Assembly: GCA_937927845.1 (NCBI GenBank) | Contig: CALFXE010000304.1 | Span: 1-7,765, forward strand | Direction: 5' to 3' | DNA length: 7,765 nt | Origin: an uncultured Paludibacter sp. | GTDB lineage: Bacteria; Bacteroidota; Bacteroidia; Bacteroidales; Paludibacteraceae | Part shown: in pieces, positions 6,086-7,765 of the stretch | How the letters are laid out: every line of letters begins with the position of its first letter | Position numbering within the stretch: position 1 is the first letter of the stretch | Program-made: the position numbers and the translations under genes | The notes under the pieces: model-generated | What the model was told of the DNA's origin: nothing | Databases searched by the model: none | The model's input: only the letters and a program-made list of their open reading frames with translations

Positions 6086-7113
6086 ATTTAAACATGAACG
6101 ATTACACAATTAAAAATTTAGAGCAGTACTTCGATGTATATCGCCGCTCAGTAGAAGATCCTAAAAACTTTTGGGGGCAAATTGCAAATAATTTCACTTG
6201 GTTTCAGAAATGGGACAATGTTTTGGAGTACGACATGAAAGAAGCTTCATTTAATTGGTTTAAAAATGCCAAATTAAATATTGTCAAAAATTGTGTTGAC
6301 AGACATCTTGAAAAAAAAGGTGATAAAAATGCAATTATTTTCGAGCCAAATAATCCTGATGAGCCGGCAAAATCATTTACTTATAAACAACTCTATGAAG
6401 AGGTATGTAAAATGTCGAATGTTTTGGTAGAGCAAGGAGTGAAAAAGGGCGATAGAGTTTGTATATATTTACCAATGATTCCTGAGCTTGTGTTTAGTAT
6501 TTTAGCTTGCGCAAGAGTTGGAGCAATTCATTCAGTTGTGTTTGGAGGATTTTCTGCAAATGCCTTATCGAGCAGAATAAATGATAGCACATGCAGTCTC
6601 CTTATCACGGCAGATGGTGGATTTAGAGGAAATCGCATTGTAGCATTAAAAGAGATTGCTGATGAAGCTCTAAAACATACCACATCTATTGAAAAGGTTC
6701 TTGTTGTAAAAAGAACAGGAAAAGATATAAATATGATTAAAGGTAGAGATGTTTGGCTGGAGCCACTTCTTGAAAAAGCATCTGATCGTCATATTGAAGA
6801 ATATATGGATGCAGAAGATCCTTTGTTTATTTTATACACATCCGGTTCTACCGGAAAACCAAAGGGAATGGTACATACAATTGGCGGATATATGGTGTAT
6901 ACTGCATATACTTTTAAAAATGTGTTTAACTATGATGAGGATGACATATATTGGTGTACTGCTGATATAGGTTGGATAACAGGTCATTCGTATGTAGTTT
7001 ACGGTCCGTTATTATGCGGTGCTACAACTGTTATTTTCGAAGGTATTCCATCGTATCCTGATCACAGTCGATTTTGGGATGTGATTCAGAAACATAATAT
7101 AACCCAATTCTAC

Positions 7114-7137
7114 ACATCGCCAACATCCGTTCTTTAG
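7114..7137 (+). other. Frameshift site in acs
   Basis: Homologues read YTAPTAIRSL here. The window reads YTSPT in the first frame, then I-R-S-L in the -1 frame from 7125, with the alanine lacking. This fits loss of four bases between 7124 and 7125. A 5-nt direct repeat, acatc, occurs at 7114-7118 and 7123-7127. The first frame terminates at TAG 7135-7137. No slippery heptamer is visible. Confidence 0.75.
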
Positions 7138-7712
7138 CTAAAGAAAAAATTGAATTTGTACAAAGCCATGAAATGGATTCATTAAAGGTGATTGGTTCGG
7201 TAGGCGAACCTATCAACGAAGAAGCGTGGCACTGGTTTAACGATCATGTAGGAGGAAAACGCTGTCCGCTTGTCGACACATGGTGGCAAACAGAAACCGG
7301 AGGTATCATGCTCTCACCTATAGCTTTTGTTACACCAACTAAACCATCTTATGCATCTTTTCCACTACCCGGCATTCAACCGATATTAATGGATGATTTA
7401 CGCAATGAGATTGAGAAAAATCAGAAGACAGGCAGTTTATGTATAAAATACCCATGGCCTGGAATGGCTCGTACGATATGGGGTGATCATCAGCGATTTA
7501 TAGATACGTATTTTTCTAAATTTCCAGGAAATTATTTTTCAGGAGATGGTGCACTACGTGATGAAGTAGGTTATTATCGTATTACCGGTCGATTAGATGA
7601 TGTTATAATAGTATCAGGGCACAATTTAGGTACAGCTCCAATAGAAGATGCAATAAATGCACATAATATTGTAGCTGAAAGTGCAATTGTCGGCTATCCA
7701 CATGAAATTAAA

Positions 7713-7764
7713 CCCAGATTACGCATTAGATATTTTAAATGGGAACTCGAAGGCATTTGCATAG
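7713..7764 (+). other. Possible second disruption of acs
   Basis: Homologues continue HxIKGxALYAYVxLN. The working frame instead gives K-P-R-L-R-I-R-Y-F-K. A YALDILNGN stretch that partly recalls the expected ALYAYVTLN appears in a different frame from 7720 and stops at TAG 7762-7764. This fits further insertions or deletions, or poor sequence at a contig end. The match is short. Confidence 0.35.
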
Positions 7765-7765
7765 T

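Larger units (their letters stand above)
6094..7765 (+). pseudogene. acs: Acetyl-CoA synthetase, frameshifted and 3'-partial
   Basis: The ancestral product is AMP-forming acetate-CoA ligase, which turns acetate, ATP and CoA into acetyl-CoA through acetyl-AMP in the cytoplasm. The first frame (6094-7137) encodes 347 residues, including the phosphate-binding motif YTSGSTGKPKG (248-258) and CTADIGWITGHSY (288-300). It hits TAG at 7135-7137 just after YTSPT. Homology resumes at 7125 in another frame with IRSLAKEKIEF, then VGEPINEEAW, the acetate-pocket motif DTWWQTETGG (7275-7304), YFSGDGA (7533-7553), ITGRLDDVI and SGHNLGTAPIED. After HEIK (to 7712) this frame no longer resembles the family. The C-terminal lysine region (SGKIMRR in homologues) is outside the window. 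All catalytic motifs seen are intact, so the break is recent or is a sequence error. Full-length homologues have about 650 residues. Confidence 0.88.

Noticed and set aside
7120..7137. Programmed ribosomal frameshift in acs
   Set aside because: There is no X-XXY-YYZ slippery site or downstream structure, a -1 slip would still leave out the conserved alanine, and acs is not known to use recoding.
6749..7216. Open frames at 6749-6970 (plus) and 7031-7216 (minus) within acs
   Set aside because: Both are out-of-frame readings of sequence that clearly encodes acetyl-CoA synthetase motifs.

Overview
The window is AT-rich DNA that looks like a Bacteroidota (Bacteroidales-type) genome, probably an uncultured or draft genome. 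The reasons are: two protein families that I know as largely confined to Bacteroidota (a DUF4301 protein and a DUF6340-like lipoprotein); an 84-residue DNA-binding protein of a type common in that phylum; an acetyl-CoA synthetase with the variant motif SGHNLGTAPIED; no clear Shine-Dalgarno sites; and a TTG-N19-TAnnTTTG promoter. The window opens two bases before rplT, and its right end falls inside a damaged acs gene, so both edges may be contig or cut ends.

Layout. Plus strand, left: rplT (ribosomal protein L20), a 257-bp spacer built almost wholly of short tandem repeats, then a YebC/TACO1-family gene. Minus strand, middle, converging on yebC: a small HTH protein gene (5701 to 5447) with its own promoter and a strong hairpin terminator, then a likely operon of an RsmF-like rRNA cytosine methyltransferase, a lipoprotein with C-terminal TPR-like helices, and a DUF4301 protein. 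Plus strand, right: a second repeat-filled spacer leading into acs, which is broken by a frameshift near 7125 and looks disrupted again after 7712.

Functional themes. Three genes concern translation (L20, the YebC ribosome-linked factor, rRNA methylation). acs would activate acetate to acetyl-CoA. The lipoprotein and the DUF4301 protein are uncharacterised. The DUF4301 protein carries, in the right order, motifs that resemble UDP-sugar/UDP-HexNAc pyrophosphorylases.

Most unusual points: (1) both plus-strand internal genes are preceded by the same two-part repeat module, a 7-nt periodic array followed by an 8-nt periodic array that runs to within 7-8 nt of the start codon, with an opposite-orientation 8-nt array at the far side of the first copy; (2) the pyrophosphorylase-like motifs in the DUF4301 protein; (3) the broken acs; (4) the small HTH gene's promoter, whose spacer contains 7-nt repeats and which is followed directly by a palindrome. 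I did not find an obvious defence system, CRISPR array, transposase, tRNA or rRNA.
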